DNA of 20,457 bases from an uncultured Caryophanales bacterium (GCA_946622925.1 CAMOQM010000003.1:1-20457); one strand, 5' to 3'. Shown: positions 1-8,046, counted from the first letter of the stretch. Notes: generated from the letters alone by a model not told the origin. Program-made: numbers and translations.

Positions 1-89
1 TCATAGACGGAATTACGTTTTACGAGTTCTTGCAAAGCCATGAGGGCGGTTTGCTCATAAGTTTTAGCTAATTTCTTGAAATTGGGCAT
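1..89 (-). CDS. M20-family dipeptidase (PepV-like), N-terminal fragment
   Basis: Partial gene running off the left edge; only about the first 29 codons are present. Reading leftward from the ATG at 89, the peptide begins MPNFKKLAKTYEQ and continues into LQELVKRNSVYD. The motif of a short helix followed by (I/R)NSVYDE is the usual N-terminus of M20 metallodipeptidases of the PepV/Sapep type, which hydrolyse dipeptides in the cytoplasm with two zinc ions; the metal ligands lie outside the window. The start is supported by a Shine-Dalgarno sequence (AGAGGT, seven bases before the ATG). It lies 12 bases after the ECF S-component gene and is probably the third gene of the coaX operon. The family call rests on a short stretch only. 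Confidence 0.6.
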   Translation of the reverse strand, partial: MPNFKKLAKTYEQTALMALQELVKRNSVY

Positions 90-101
90 GTGCTTACCTC
101 T

Positions 102-803
102 TTAATACTGATAGATGGACGGAACGGCTTTCCTTAAGGCTAAGTTCAATGGCGGGATGATGATGGCGGCCAATGCGGCTTCCCCACCCATGCCGATGAC
201 GATAAGAATGAGGAAGGTCAAGGTCGTTCCCACCCCTACCGGACTAGTCGAAGCTAGCATTCCCCCAATGGTTTCTGGGTAGAAAAGGTAGAGATTGGCG
301 AAGACCAAGACGGTATGGGCCACCGTTAATAAAGCCGAGGCCAATGCAAAGTATAAAGCCTTAGCCTTGTTTTTGGAAAGTTTTCCTAACAAGGAAAATG
401 TAATCCCGGCCAATAACCCGAAGGCCACCCGGGGAGGAATGGCGATATGGGGCTGGGCGAAAAGTAGATTTAAACCCGTCGAACCAAAGGCGTTGATATA
501 GCTTGATAAGCCAAAGACCAAGCCAAATAACAAGCCCTTCTTCCAACCCCCGATGGCGGCTCCAAGTAACACTGGCAGATGGATAAGGGTAAATGAAATA
601 AAAGGCGAAACCTGAATGAAACCAAAAGAAGGCACAAAGGTCATAAGCAAAATGATGGCCATGATCATGGCATCCGAAGTGATGCTCCTAATGACTTGGC
701 GAGTATCAACTTTTTTAGCGAAGAAAGAATGGTAGACCGCAAAGGTGATCAAGAAGAGGACGCAAAAGAAAACGATCCCCACGATGGCATAAGTTTTTTC
801 CAT
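102..803 (-). CDS. ECF transporter S component, probably pantothenate (PanT-like)
   Basis: A 233-residue integral membrane protein with about six to seven hydrophobic segments, starting at residues 5-25 and continuing through 43-62, 68-90, 123-142, 148-175 and 190-218. The segment ISFTLIHLPVLLGAAIGG near residues 69-86 is the signature seen in substrate-binding S components of energy-coupling-factor vitamin transporters (ECF transporter, substrate-specific component family). Such proteins bind a vitamin in the membrane and use a shared EcfA/A'/T module encoded elsewhere. The gene lies two bases after coaX, which phosphorylates pantothenate, so pantothenate is the likely substrate; this is inference from context because S-component specificity is hard to read from sequence. 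Other vitamins are possible. A G-rich stretch (AGGGG) before the ATG may serve as ribosome binding site. Confidence 0.8.
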   Translation of the reverse strand: MEKTYAIVGIVFFCVLFLITFAVYHSFFAKKVDTRQVIRSITSDAMIMAIILLMTFVPSFGFIQVSPFISFTLIHLPVLLGAAIGGWKKGLLFGLVFGLSSYINAFGSTGLNLLFAQPHIAIPPRVAFGLLAGITFSLLGKLSKNKAKALYFALASALLTVAHTVLVFANLYLFYPETIGGMLASTSPVGVGTTLTFLILIVIGMGGEAALAAIIIPPLNLALRKAVPSIYQY

Positions 804-805
804 TT

Positions 806-1573
806 CTATTTACCCCTACCGTTAATTAACAAACTATATAATCCAATGGCTAATAAATCCGGCTCATATTCGAACTCGGGAAGAAGTCGTCTAACATAAG
901 AAGAATAACCCCCGGTTAAAACCTTTTTGCAAGGATGGCCCACTTCCTTTTCCACTTCCTCGGCCATCTTGGAAATGGCAAAAGAAGTGCCATAAAGCAA
1001 ACCTGAATTCATCGAATCGGGAGTGTTTTTTCCGATTATTTTAGGCGGGATTTGCAAAGAAACATCGGTTAAAGCCGCCGTATTGCTAACTAAAGCGGAT
1101 AGCCCTAAGCCTAGTCCAGGAGCGATGCTACAACCTACGAAATCGCCTTTGCCGTCAAGCAATATAACTTTATTGGCGGTCCCTAAATCGGCGATGATGA
1201 CATCCCCACCATAAAGGAGTTTGGCCCCAATGGCGTCCCCGACTAAGTCCGCCCCTACTTCCTTAGGGTTATCGGTTTTGATGGCGACCCCGCTTTTTAG
1301 GCCCGGCCCCAAGGTTTTGGCGTTAACCCCGAAAACCTCCTTGATCACATCTAGGAAAATTGGGGTTAAAGAGGGCACCACCGAAGAGATGATGGCGTCT
1401 TCGATCTTGATATCTAATTTATTGGTTTGGATGAAACTAAGTAGGAACGACTTATATTCGTCGAACGACCTCTCGGGTCTAGTTTTGGTTAGGTAACGCG
1501 AATAAATGGTTTGGTCATCATTAAAGAAGACGAACTTGGCCATCGTGTTACCGATGTCTAAGGTTAGTAGCAT
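806..1573 (-). CDS. coaX: Type III pantothenate kinase CoaX
   Basis: A 255-residue enzyme that phosphorylates pantothenate with ATP, the first step of coenzyme A synthesis; type III kinases belong to the ASKHA fold and are not inhibited by CoA. Visible motifs are the phosphate-binding DIGNT at residues 6-10, the GAD motif (GADLVGDAIGA) around residues 107-117, DLGTANK around 130, the glycine-rich IAPGLGLGLSAL and the IGKNTPDSMNSGLLYG block near 182-197 that closes the pantothenate site and dimer interface. Length matches the family. The start is fixed by a good Shine-Dalgarno (GGAGG at 1582-1586 read on the minus strand, eight bases before ATG). It leads an operon with the ECF S component and the dipeptidase. 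GAD is followed by Leu instead of the commonest Arg; I believe this variant occurs in Bacillota relatives. Confidence 0.95.
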   Translation of the reverse strand: MLLTLDIGNTMAKFVFFNDDQTIYSRYLTKTRPERSFDEYKSFLLSFIQTNKLDIKIEDAIISSVVPSLTPIFLDVIKEVFGVNAKTLGPGLKSGVAIKTDNPKEVGADLVGDAIGAKLLYGGDVIIADLGTANKVILLDGKGDFVGCSIAPGLGLGLSALVSNTAALTDVSLQIPPKIIGKNTPDSMNSGLLYGTSFAISKMAEEVEKEVGHPCKKVLTGGYSSYVRRLLPEFEYEPDLLAIGLYSLLINGRGK

Positions 1574-1589
1574 TTGGTCTGCCTCCGCT

Positions 1590-1647
1590 TCGGTCTACGT
1601 AGAGTACCGAGCCGGGATATTATAGTTCCTTTATCCTAAATAGGATA
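1590..1647 (-). promoter_or_regulatory. coaX promoter with overlapping palindrome and small leader hairpin
   Basis: Reading the minus strand, a perfect -10 hexamer TATAAT lies at 1619-1624. The -35 region is poor, but it coincides with a perfect inverted repeat, TATCCTA-AA-TAGGATA, at 1632-1647 (7-bp arms, 2-bp centre). That placement is typical of a repressor or activator operator. Downstream, the predicted leader of about 40 nt contains a small inverted repeat TCGGT/ACCGA (1590-1594 with 1606-1610) just before the Shine-Dalgarno. Promoter call is fair; regulator identity is unknown. Confidence 0.55.
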
Positions 1648-1654
1648 TAAAGAA

Positions 1655-1683
1655 AAGCGGGCCGCTAATTAACGAACCCGCTT
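1655..1683 (-). terminator. Rho-independent terminator of leuS
   Basis: On the minus strand a 7-bp stem AAGCGGG/CCCGCTT (1677-1683 with 1655-1661) encloses a 15-nt loop and is followed by a T-rich run (TTTTCTTTATAT). It begins seven bases after the leuS stop codon and precedes the coaX promoter, so it separates the glg-leuS unit from the coaX operon. Additional pairing inside the loop (CCGC/GCGG type) may extend the stem. Confidence 0.7.
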
Positions 1684-1689
1684 AATCGA

Positions 1690-4098
1690 TTAGGCGACGA
1701 CGATATTTAATATCCTGCCCGGAACGTAGATGATTTTCTTAATCTCTTTGCCTTCTAAGAAAGGAGAAACCTTATTGGACTTGAAGGCCATGGCTTGGAC
1801 TTCTTCCTGAGTAGCGTCTTTGCTAACCTCGAGGACGTCCCTCATCTTACCGTTGACCGAAACGGTGATCTTGACCTTAGCGAGGACGAGTTTGCTTTCG
1901 TCATAGGTAGGCCAGCTTTGATAGGCTAAGATTTCCTTATGGCCTAAACGGGCCCACATCTCTTCACCAACGAAGGGGCAAACGCAAGAGAAGCATTTGA
2001 CGAAGCCTTCGAAATAGGGAAGATAAACCTTATCGGCCTTATAGCATTCGTTAATGAAGACCATCATGGCCGAGATGGCGGTATTGAAGGCGAGATCATC
2101 ATAGTCGGAAGTAACCTTCTTAACCATGAAGTTATAGGCGTAATCAAGCTTGCCGTCATTGTCTTCGCTTAGCTTGGCGTTAACGCTAGGTTCATCGACG
2201 AAACGGTAGACCCTTTCGATGAAGCGTTTCGCCCCATCCAGTCCATTAGTGGACCATGGTTTAACTTCGTTAAGCGGACCGGCGAACATCTCAAATAGAC
2301 GTAAGGAGTCGGCGCCATGGGAGAGGATGATGTCATCGGGATTGACGACATTGCCACGGCTCTTGGACATCTTCTCGCCATTTTCCCCAAGGATCATGCC
2401 TTGGTGATAGAGCTTTTGGAAAGGCTCGTCGCAATTTACGACCCCGATGTCATAGAGGAACTTATGCCAGAAACGGGCATATAGTAAGTGGAGAACGGCG
2501 TGCTCAGAGCCACCGACATATAAATCGACGGGGAGCCAATGCTTAAGCAAGGCTTCATCGCAAAGTGCGTTATCGTTCTTTGGATCGATATAACGGATGT
2601 AATACCAGCAAGAACCGGCCCATTGGGGCATGGTGTTGGTTTCGCGCTTAGCCGCGCTTCCATCCGGCAAAGTGACATTAAGCCAGCTAGAAGGGGCTTC
2701 TTCTAGAGGCGGACGTCCGGCTTTACCGGGCTTATATTCGTCCATATTGGGCAAAACTACCGGGAGTTGGGATTCATCGACAGGTAAGAAGGTGCCGTCT
2801 TCTTTTTCCAAAACCGGGATAGGTTCGCCCCAATAACGTTGACGGGAGAAAACCCAGTCACGGAGTTTGTAGTTAACCACGCGCTTACCCGCGTTAATTT
2901 CAACGAGTTTCTTGGTAATGGCGACTTTGGCTTCGGCAATATTTAATCCATCGGCAAATTCGCTATTGATGTGTTTACCATCTTCGACCATGGCTTGCTC
3001 GGAGATATCCCCTTCTAAGACTTGGACGATCGGCAAACCATGCTTTTTAGCAAAGGCGTAGTCACGTTCGTCGTGGGCGGGAACGGCCATAACGGCGCCC
3101 GAACCATAGGAACCTAAAACGTAATCGGCGACATAGACGGGGATTTCCTTGCCATTGATGGGGTTAATGGCTTCCACGCCCAAATAAACGCCGGTTTTAT
3201 CTTTATTGGTGCTGGTTCTGGTCAAATCGGATTTGGTCGTGGCTTCTTTAACGTAAGCCTCTACCGCTTCTTTTTGTTTGGAAGAGACGAGCTTTTCCAC
3301 CAAAGGATGTTCGGGGGCTAAGCAGCAATAGGTGCAGCCAAACAAAGTATCGACGCGGGTGGTGAAGACTTCAAAGGAAGCCTCGCTATTTTTGATTTTG
3401 AAAGTGATGGCCACCCCTTCGCTACGTCCGATCCAGTTCTTTTGCATCTCTAAGGTGGACTTAGGCCAATCTAACTTAACCAAATCGCGGTCAAGTTTAT
3501 CGGCGTAGGCGGTGATTTTAAGCATCCATTGCCTCATTGGCATACGGATAACCGGGAAACCGCCCCGTTCGGATTTGCCATCGATTACTTCTTCATTGGC
3601 CAAAACGGTGCCAAGTTCGGGGCAATAGTTAACCGGGATATTGGCGCAATAGGCTAAGTCGTGTTTGAACATCTGGAGGAAGATCCACTGGGTCCACTTG
3701 TAATAAGAGGGATCGACGGTGGCCAGTTCCTTACTCCAGTCATAGGAAAAGCCCAAGGCCTGAATCTGCTTTTTGAAGTTAGCGATATTGGCCCTAGTGA
3801 ACTTTTCGGGGTGTTCGTTTTTCTTAATGGCGAATTGTTCGGCGGGTAGACCGAAAGCGTCCCAGCCCATGGGGTGGAGGACGTTATAACCCTGCATTCG
3901 CTTCATCCTGGCCAAGATATCGGTGGCGGTATAACCTTCTGGGTGACCGACATGGAGTCCTTGGGCGGAAGGATAAGGGAACATGTCCAAGATGTAATAC
4001 TTGGGTTTGGAAAAATCATGGGTATCGCAATAGAAGGTGGCGTTATCCACCCAGTAACTGGCCCATTTCTTTTCGATGTTAATAAAATCGTAGCTCAT
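1690..4098 (-). CDS. leuS: Leucyl-tRNA synthetase
   Basis: Class I aminoacyl-tRNA synthetase that charges tRNA-Leu. From the ATG at 4098 it has 802 residues, matching bacterial LeuRS of about 805. The HIGH-type signature is HVGH (residues 49-52), the KMSKS loop is complete (KMSKSRGN, near residue 575), and the inserted CP1 editing domain is shown by TRVDTLFGCTY and the GSGAVMAVPAHDERD block, so proofreading of mischarged tRNA is probably intact. An ATG nine bases upstream (4107) is in frame, but the chosen start aligns with the usual MSx-IEKKW N-terminus. The upstream ATG also lies inside a perfect -10 box, TATAAT (4106-4111), from which transcription would begin at about the chosen ATG. No Shine-Dalgarno is present and there is no T-box leader. 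It follows glgA by 40 bases. Confidence 0.96.
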   Translation of the reverse strand: MSYDFINIEKKWASYWVDNATFYCDTHDFSKPKYYILDMFPYPSAQGLHVGHPEGYTATDILARMKRMQGYNVLHPMGWDAFGLPAEQFAIKKNEHPEKFTRANIANFKKQIQALGFSYDWSKELATVDPSYYKWTQWIFLQMFKHDLAYCANIPVNYCPELGTVLANEEVIDGKSERGGFPVIRMPMRQWMLKITAYADKLDRDLVKLDWPKSTLEMQKNWIGRSEGVAITFKIKNSEASFEVFTTRVDTLFGCTYCCLAPEHPLVEKLVSSKQKEAVEAYVKEATTKSDLTRTSTNKDKTGVYLGVEAINPINGKEIPVYVADYVLGSYGSGAVMAVPAHDERDYAFAKKHGLPIVQVLEGDISEQAMVEDGKHINSEFADGLNIAEAKVAITKKLVEINAGKRVVNYKLRDWVFSRQRYWGEPIPVLEKEDGTFLPVDESQLPVVLPNMDEYKPGKAGRPPLEEAPSSWLNVTLPDGSAAKRETNTMPQWAGSCWYYIRYIDPKNDNALCDEALLKHWLPVDLYVGGSEHAVLHLLYARFWHKFLYDIGVVNCDEPFQKLYHQGMILGENGEKMSKSRGNVVNPDDIILSHGADSLRLFEMFAGPLNEVKPWSTNGLDGAKRFIERVYRFVDEPSVNAKLSEDNDGKLDYAYNFMVKKVTSDYDDLAFNTAISAMMVFINECYKADKVYLPYFEGFVKCFSCVCPFVGEEMWARLGHKEILAYQSWPTYDESKLVLAKVKITVSVNGKMRDVLEVSKDATQEEVQAMAFKSNKVSPFLEGKEIKKIIYVPGRILNIVVA

Positions 4099-4105
4099 GG
4101 GGAGC

Positions 4106-4134
4106 ATTATAGGGCTTTCCTATAAAAAGGAAAG
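4106..4134 (-). promoter_or_regulatory. leuS leaderless-type promoter with adjacent hairpin
   Basis: Minus strand: TATAAT at 4106-4111 is followed by seven bases and then the leuS ATG at 4098, which places the expected transcription start at or next to the start codon. Immediately upstream, between glgA and leuS, lies an inverted repeat CTTTCCT/AGGAAAG (4115-4121 with 4128-4134) with a six-base loop. It has no T-tract after it, so it is not a standard terminator. It occupies the -35 to -10 spacer and could be an operator or an mRNA hairpin at the glgA 3' end. The -35 box is not recognisable. Confidence 0.5.
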
Positions 4135-4138
4135 GGAA

Positions 4139-5569
4139 TTAATCTAGCATTGACTTATATAAGTCGAGGTAGGCTTTGCCAGAAACCGCCCAAGAATGGT
4201 CGCATTTCATGGCGTTGACGATGAGTTTTTTCATCAAAGTGGGTTTAGCATAGGCCTTTTCGGCTTCGCCAACTGCCCAAAGCAAACCGCTGACGTCGAA
4301 ATCGTTGAACAAGAAGCCATTGGCGACTTTCTCGTTGGTTCCATCATAAGAAATAATGGTGTCGGCTAAGCCGCCCGTCCGTCTAGCGATTGGCAAGGTG
4401 CCATAACGCTTGGCCAAGAGCTGACCAATACCGCAGGGTTCGAATAAGGAGGGCATCAAGAAGAAGTCGCAACCACCATAGATATCATGGGCGAATTGGT
4501 TATTGAAACCGATATATAGCCCAAAGTTATCCGGATAGCGATCCCTAACTTCCTGAAGGCGCCGTTCGAGTTCATAATCGCCAGATCCACAGACGAAAGC
4601 CAAGTAACCGGCTTCCAAAATCTGGTAAAGGGCGCCAATTAGTAAATCCACGCCTTTTTGTTCGGTTAATCTAGAAACCACGCCAAAAGCGGGGACATCG
4701 CGATAAGGGATATTCCCGGTTTCACATAGTCTAATCTTGCTGGCCTTCTTTCCTTCGGCGAAGGTCTTTTCGTTGAATGGCTTGGCTAAGAAGGGGTCTT
4801 TCATCGGATCCCATTCAACCTCATCGATGCCATTGACGATACCTGAGAAATCATCGCGCCGGAGATTAAGGACGCCCGAAAGGCCAAATGAACCTTCTAA
4901 GGTCAATAGTTCTTTAGCGTGGGTTGGGGAGACGGTCGTGATCTTATCGGCGTAGATGATGCCGCCTTTTAACGTCGACACGCCCCACTCGAATCTGACT
5001 TGGCCATCTTCATAGAGGGAAAGGGGGAGATTAAACAAATCCCCTAAAGCCTCGGGGGCTAAATACCCCTTGAAGGCGGGATTATGGATAGTCAAAACGG
5101 TCTTGGTGTTATTTAGTTTAGGATAGCACCAGGGTCTTTCCTTAAGTAAGACTGGGGCGAAGGCGACTTGGTGATCATGGACATGGATGATATCGATGTT
5201 ACCAAGCTGGTTAAGCCAATTCAAAGCGGCCTGAGTGAAATAGGCGAAACGTTCGCCATCATCCCCATAACCATAAAGCCTTTCACGGTCGAAATAATAG
5301 GCGGAGTTAATGAAATAATAGGTCACCCCTTGATAAGAGGCGGAGAAGACATCGGCGACTTGATGACGCCAGGAAAGATCGACGTCGACTTGGCCGACCC
5401 TTTCGAATTTGACGAGATGCCTATCTTTGATGATTTTATAAAACGGAATCACGACCATGACGTCATGGCCCGCTTTGGCGTATTCGACGGATAAAGGAAG
5501 GATTACATCGGCCAAACCGCCGGATTTGCAAAAAGGATTAGCCTCCCCGGCGAGCATGGCGATTCTCAT
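4139..5569 (-). CDS. glgA: Glycogen synthase (ADP-glucose type), GT5 family
   Basis: A 476-residue glycosyltransferase that adds glucose from ADP-glucose to the non-reducing end of an alpha-1,4-glucan. The N-terminal Rossmann domain carries the ADP-glucose motif KSGGLADV (residues 15-22). The C-terminal GT-B domain has the catalytic-region block SLFEPCGIGQ and the TGGLADTI motif, and VVSRLTEQKGVDLL is the usual start of the second Rossmann fold. Length equals the family norm (about 480). The start codon overlaps the glgD stop (ATGA, four bases), with GGGAG just upstream, so translation is coupled. It is the last of the glgC-glgD-glgA genes; branching enzyme and phosphorylase are not in the window. 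Confidence 0.95.
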   Translation of the reverse strand: MRIAMLAGEANPFCKSGGLADVILPLSVEYAKAGHDVMVVIPFYKIIKDRHLVKFERVGQVDVDLSWRHQVADVFSASYQGVTYYFINSAYYFDRERLYGYGDDGERFAYFTQAALNWLNQLGNIDIIHVHDHQVAFAPVLLKERPWCYPKLNNTKTVLTIHNPAFKGYLAPEALGDLFNLPLSLYEDGQVRFEWGVSTLKGGIIYADKITTVSPTHAKELLTLEGSFGLSGVLNLRRDDFSGIVNGIDEVEWDPMKDPFLAKPFNEKTFAEGKKASKIRLCETGNIPYRDVPAFGVVSRLTEQKGVDLLIGALYQILEAGYLAFVCGSGDYELERRLQEVRDRYPDNFGLYIGFNNQFAHDIYGGCDFFLMPSLFEPCGIGQLLAKRYGTLPIARRTGGLADTIISYDGTNEKVANGFLFNDFDVSGLLWAVGEAEKAYAKPTLMKKLIVNAMKCDHSWAVSGKAYLDLYKSMLD

Positions 5570-6687
5570 AACATGGCTCCCTGATGGACGAATAAGGGCG
5601 ATTTCTTGCTGCCGGAAACCCCATGTCCCATCGTGATGATGGCGTATTTATCGATAAGGGCGTTTTCGACTTTGGCGTTCTCGCCGATTTTGGCGCCGGA
5701 GAAGATGATGGAATTCTTAACCACCGCTCCTTTGCCGATGACGACGTTACGTCCGATGATAGAATTGACGACGGTACCTTCGATGTTGGCCCCGTTAGCG
5801 ACATAGCAATTCTGGACCGAGGAATTCTTGCCATAGGTGGCGGGCGGGGTATCATGAGTCAAAGTGTAAATCGGCCAATCAGGACGGAATAATTCATCAG
5901 CGTTTTCCTTTTCCAAAATGGAAAGGGAATATTCCATGTAATGATGGAAGGAATCGATGATGCGGTAGAATCCATCATATTTGGAGGCGTGGACCTTGAA
6001 CATATCATTCCTAACGCCTAAGACGATTAGTTCGCCTAAGCTCATATAGGGCTTCTTCGGAAGAAGCTGACGGATCATTTCGGCTAAGGTAAGGCGGTTG
6101 ATGATATAGCAACCTAAAGAAACGTTGCCCTTGCCTTTAGTGGAACCATCGTTGACGGAGATGGAATTGATATAGCCTTCTTCGTCGATATTGAGGACCT
6201 TCGAACCAATGCAAGCGGTCTGGAGGTTCTTTTCCTGGGCATAGACGACGGAAACCATCTCACCACGTTCGATATGTTCGTTGATAAAAGGACGGAGGTC
6301 CATGGTCATGACGACATGGGCCGGCACCACCACGATATAGTCGATGGAGGCGTCATAGAGGACCCAATCGTTTTCGCGGAGGTTATTGATATCGGTGTTG
6401 CTTTCGGGATGGAGATGGCCGGCTTCGTTATACATAACGACTTCCTGGCCAAGCTTAGTATTGGAAAGCCAAGCATCCATCGAACCGATGTGTTTAAGAA
6501 TAGAACGTTGATGATCTTTGACGAGTAGTCCAATGGTGGAAATACCCGAGTTACAAAGATTGGATAAAGCGAAGTCACATAGACCATAACGCCCTAAAAA
6601 TGAAGTTGAACCTAAAGGACGGCTATCTGTTAAGGGGTTGATCTCCGGAGAGGAGTGGAAATTGACGATTCCGATAATTCTATTCAT
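5566..6687 (-). CDS. glgD: Glucose-1-phosphate adenylyltransferase, GlgD (regulatory) subunit
   Basis: A 373-residue GlgC paralogue. In Bacillota GlgD forms a heteromer with GlgC and modifies the activity of ADP-glucose synthesis, having little or no activity alone. The protein keeps the nucleotidyltransferase fold (GRYGLCDFALSN near residues 32-43, VVVPAHVVMTMD for the usual LSGDHIY region, FYRIIDSF in the last third) and a C-terminal left-handed beta-helix of hexapeptide repeats (IIGRNVVIGKGAVVKNSII). It lacks the GGxGTRL pyrophosphorylase loop at its N-terminus (MNRIIGIVNFHSS), as is typical of GlgD. It starts two bases after the glgC stop; the Shine-Dalgarno GGGAGG lies inside the last glgC codons. 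Confidence 0.93.
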   Translation of the reverse strand: MNRIIGIVNFHSSPEINPLTDSRPLGSTSFLGRYGLCDFALSNLCNSGISTIGLLVKDHQRSILKHIGSMDAWLSNTKLGQEVVMYNEAGHLHPESNTDINNLRENDWVLYDASIDYIVVVPAHVVMTMDLRPFINEHIERGEMVSVVYAQEKNLQTACIGSKVLNIDEEGYINSISVNDGSTKGKGNVSLGCYIINRLTLAEMIRQLLPKKPYMSLGELIVLGVRNDMFKVHASKYDGFYRIIDSFHHYMEYSLSILEKENADELFRPDWPIYTLTHDTPPATYGKNSSVQNCYVANGANIEGTVVNSIIGRNVVIGKGAVVKNSIIFSGAKIGENAKVENALIDKYAIITMGHGVSGSKKSPLFVHQGAML

Positions 6688-6689
6688 AA

Positions 6690-7814
6690 CTATTGCCTCC
6701 CGGTATATAAGGCGATATCGCCTGGCTTACCTTCGACTTTGGCCTTTTCGGCAACCACCGAATCCGGCCCTAAGATGGCGTCGGTGACTTTGGCCCCGGC
6801 CCCAACTTTGGCCCCGGGCATCAAGACGACGCGGGTGCAAACCGCTCCTTCGCCGATTTCGACGCCTTGGGAAACGACGCAATGGTCGATCTTGCCCAAG
6901 ATGACGGAACCTTGGTTGACTAAGGAAGCGCTCACCGAGGCGTTCTTGCCAACATAATGGGGAAGGCAAGGAAGGTCGGCGGAATAAATGGGGAAATTGC
7001 GGCTCTTGCCGAAGAGTTCATCGGCAAGGGTGGGATCGAGAAGGTCCATGTTGGCTTGGTGGAGGGAGGAGATGGTTCCAACATCCTTCCAATAGCCCTG
7101 GAAACGATGGACGAAGATACGCTTTCCCTTTTCTAACATGGTCGGGATGATGTCATGCCCGAAGTCGTGGGAGGAATTCTCATCCTTGGCATCGCGGATC
7201 AGGTATTGTTTCAAAACGCGGGTAGTGAAAATGTAGATGCCCATGGAAGCCAAATTGGATTTAGGCTGCTTGGGTTTTTCCTTGAAGGCGGTTACCCTTC
7301 CTTCTTCGTTAGCTTCAAGGATACCGAAACGGCTGGCTTCCTCCATGGGGACTTCCATGACGGAGATGGTGCAATCGGCCCCACTTTGCTTGTGGGTGCG
7401 GAGCATCTCTTCGTAGTTGGTGGAATAGATGTGGTCACCCGAAAGAATCAATACATATTCGGATTCAACCGAATCGATCCAGTCGAGGTTGGCGTAAATC
7501 GCATCGGCGGTGCCTTTGAACCATTCATAGCCGGCTTCGGTCTGACGGGGAGAAAGCAGGGCGGCCGAGGTATTGACCCCGTTAAGGCCCCAAGTCTTAC
7601 CCGAACCGATGTAGTTGTTCAACGAGCCATTTTCATACTGGCCGATGATCGCCACATGGTTGATCGAGGAGTTGGCGCAATTGGAAAGGGCAAAGTCGAT
7701 GATACGATATTTGCCTCCGAAAAATACGGCTGGTTTCGCGACCTTGCGCGTCAGGGCCTGAAGCCGTGTACCCTGGCCCCCAGCTAGGATGAGGGCTATA
7801 AGTTCGTTTTTCAT
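6690..7814 (-). CDS. glgC: Glucose-1-phosphate adenylyltransferase, catalytic subunit
   Basis: A 374-residue enzyme making ADP-glucose from glucose-1-phosphate and ATP, the committed step of bacterial glycogen synthesis. The N-terminus has the pyrophosphorylase loop LAGGQGTRL (residues 10-18), followed by KPAVFFGGKYRIIDFALSN, LSGDHIYSTNY, and FKEKPKQP. The C-terminal part is a hexapeptide beta-helix (VILGKIDHCVVSQGVEIGEG). The frame is open to a TTG at 7871, but the ATG at 7814 gives the standard N-terminus and the extra 19 residues do not look like the family. No Shine-Dalgarno precedes this ATG, so the leader may be very short. First gene of glgCDA; a perfect palindrome lies 23 bases upstream. 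Confidence 0.95.
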   Translation of the reverse strand: MKNELIALILAGGQGTRLQALTRKVAKPAVFFGGKYRIIDFALSNCANSSINHVAIIGQYENGSLNNYIGSGKTWGLNGVNTSAALLSPRQTEAGYEWFKGTADAIYANLDWIDSVESEYVLILSGDHIYSTNYEEMLRTHKQSGADCTISVMEVPMEEASRFGILEANEEGRVTAFKEKPKQPKSNLASMGIYIFTTRVLKQYLIRDAKDENSSHDFGHDIIPTMLEKGKRIFVHRFQGYWKDVGTISSLHQANMDLLDPTLADELFGKSRNFPIYSADLPCLPHYVGKNASVSASLVNQGSVILGKIDHCVVSQGVEIGEGAVCTRVVLMPGAKVGAGAKVTDAILGPDSVVAEKAKVEGKPGDIALYTGRQ

Positions 7815-7837
7815 TGTTATAATTGTCTTACAATCTT

Positions 7838-7853
7838 CCCTTGTAAACAAGGG
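7838..7853. promoter_or_regulatory. Palindromic candidate operator upstream of glgCDA
   Basis: CCCTTGTAAACAAGGG is a perfect inverted repeat with 7-bp arms around a 2-bp centre, 23 bases before the glgC ATG. On the minus strand it contains TTTACA, a possible -35 box, 17 bases before AATTAT; the sequence TATAAC closer to the ATG is too near the start to be a productive -10 at normal spacing. A dimeric regulator bound here would cover the -35 region, which suggests control of glycogen synthesis. There is no T-tract to make it a terminator. The regulator is unknown. Confidence 0.45.
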
Positions 7854-7987
7854 CCAATGGAAACTAGACAAATAAAATCAGGGTAAAAATCAAATAATCC
7901 ATGCCAAAATGGTTTTCGGAGGGGCTAAGAAAAAAGTGAGGAAAGCGAAACTAGGCTTAGTTAATAACTAATCTTGACTATTTTCCA

Positions 7988-8016
7988 TTGCCTCGAATGT
8001 TAATTCGTGATATATT
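7988..8016 (+). promoter_or_regulatory. rpmB promoter
   Basis: TTGCCT (7988-7993) and TATATT (8011-8016) are separated by exactly 17 bases and resemble sigma-70-type -35 and -10 boxes. The expected transcription start is about 8023, giving a leader of roughly 25 nt that contains GGGAGGTG, a strong Shine-Dalgarno, six bases before the rpmB ATG. The spacer holds a short inverted repeat CGAAT/ATTCG (7994-7998 with 8003-8007). The rest of the divergent gap to glgC (about 7855-7987) is A-rich with no clear further signal. Confidence 0.6.
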
Positions 8017-8046
8017 CTTCAAGCCATAGCGCGGGAGGTGAACACC

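Noticed and set aside
806..1573. GADL in place of GADR in CoaX as a sign of an inactive kinase
   Set aside because: The Asp is kept, all other motifs are intact, and I recall similar GADL variants in related Bacillota; not strong enough to claim loss of function.
4099..4138. T-box or other leader riboswitch for leuS
   Set aside because: Only about 40 bases lie between glgA and leuS, with no T-box sequence and no room for a specifier stem and antiterminator.
7155..7787. Plus-strand open frame of 210 codons antisense to glgC
   Set aside because: It lies wholly opposite a clear glgC, has no ribosome binding site, and its protein shows no family pattern; it is a shadow of glgC codon use. The same applies to the other long antisense frames over glgA, glgD and leuS.
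7815..7871. Longer glgC N-terminus from the TTG at 7871
   Set aside because: The added 19 residues are not GlgC-like, they would cover the palindrome and promoter region, and no Shine-Dalgarno supports that start.
8038..8046. GTG start for rpmB three codons upstream
   Set aside because: The GTG is part of the Shine-Dalgarno GGGAGGTG, and the ATG at 8047 gives the standard bL28 N-terminus.
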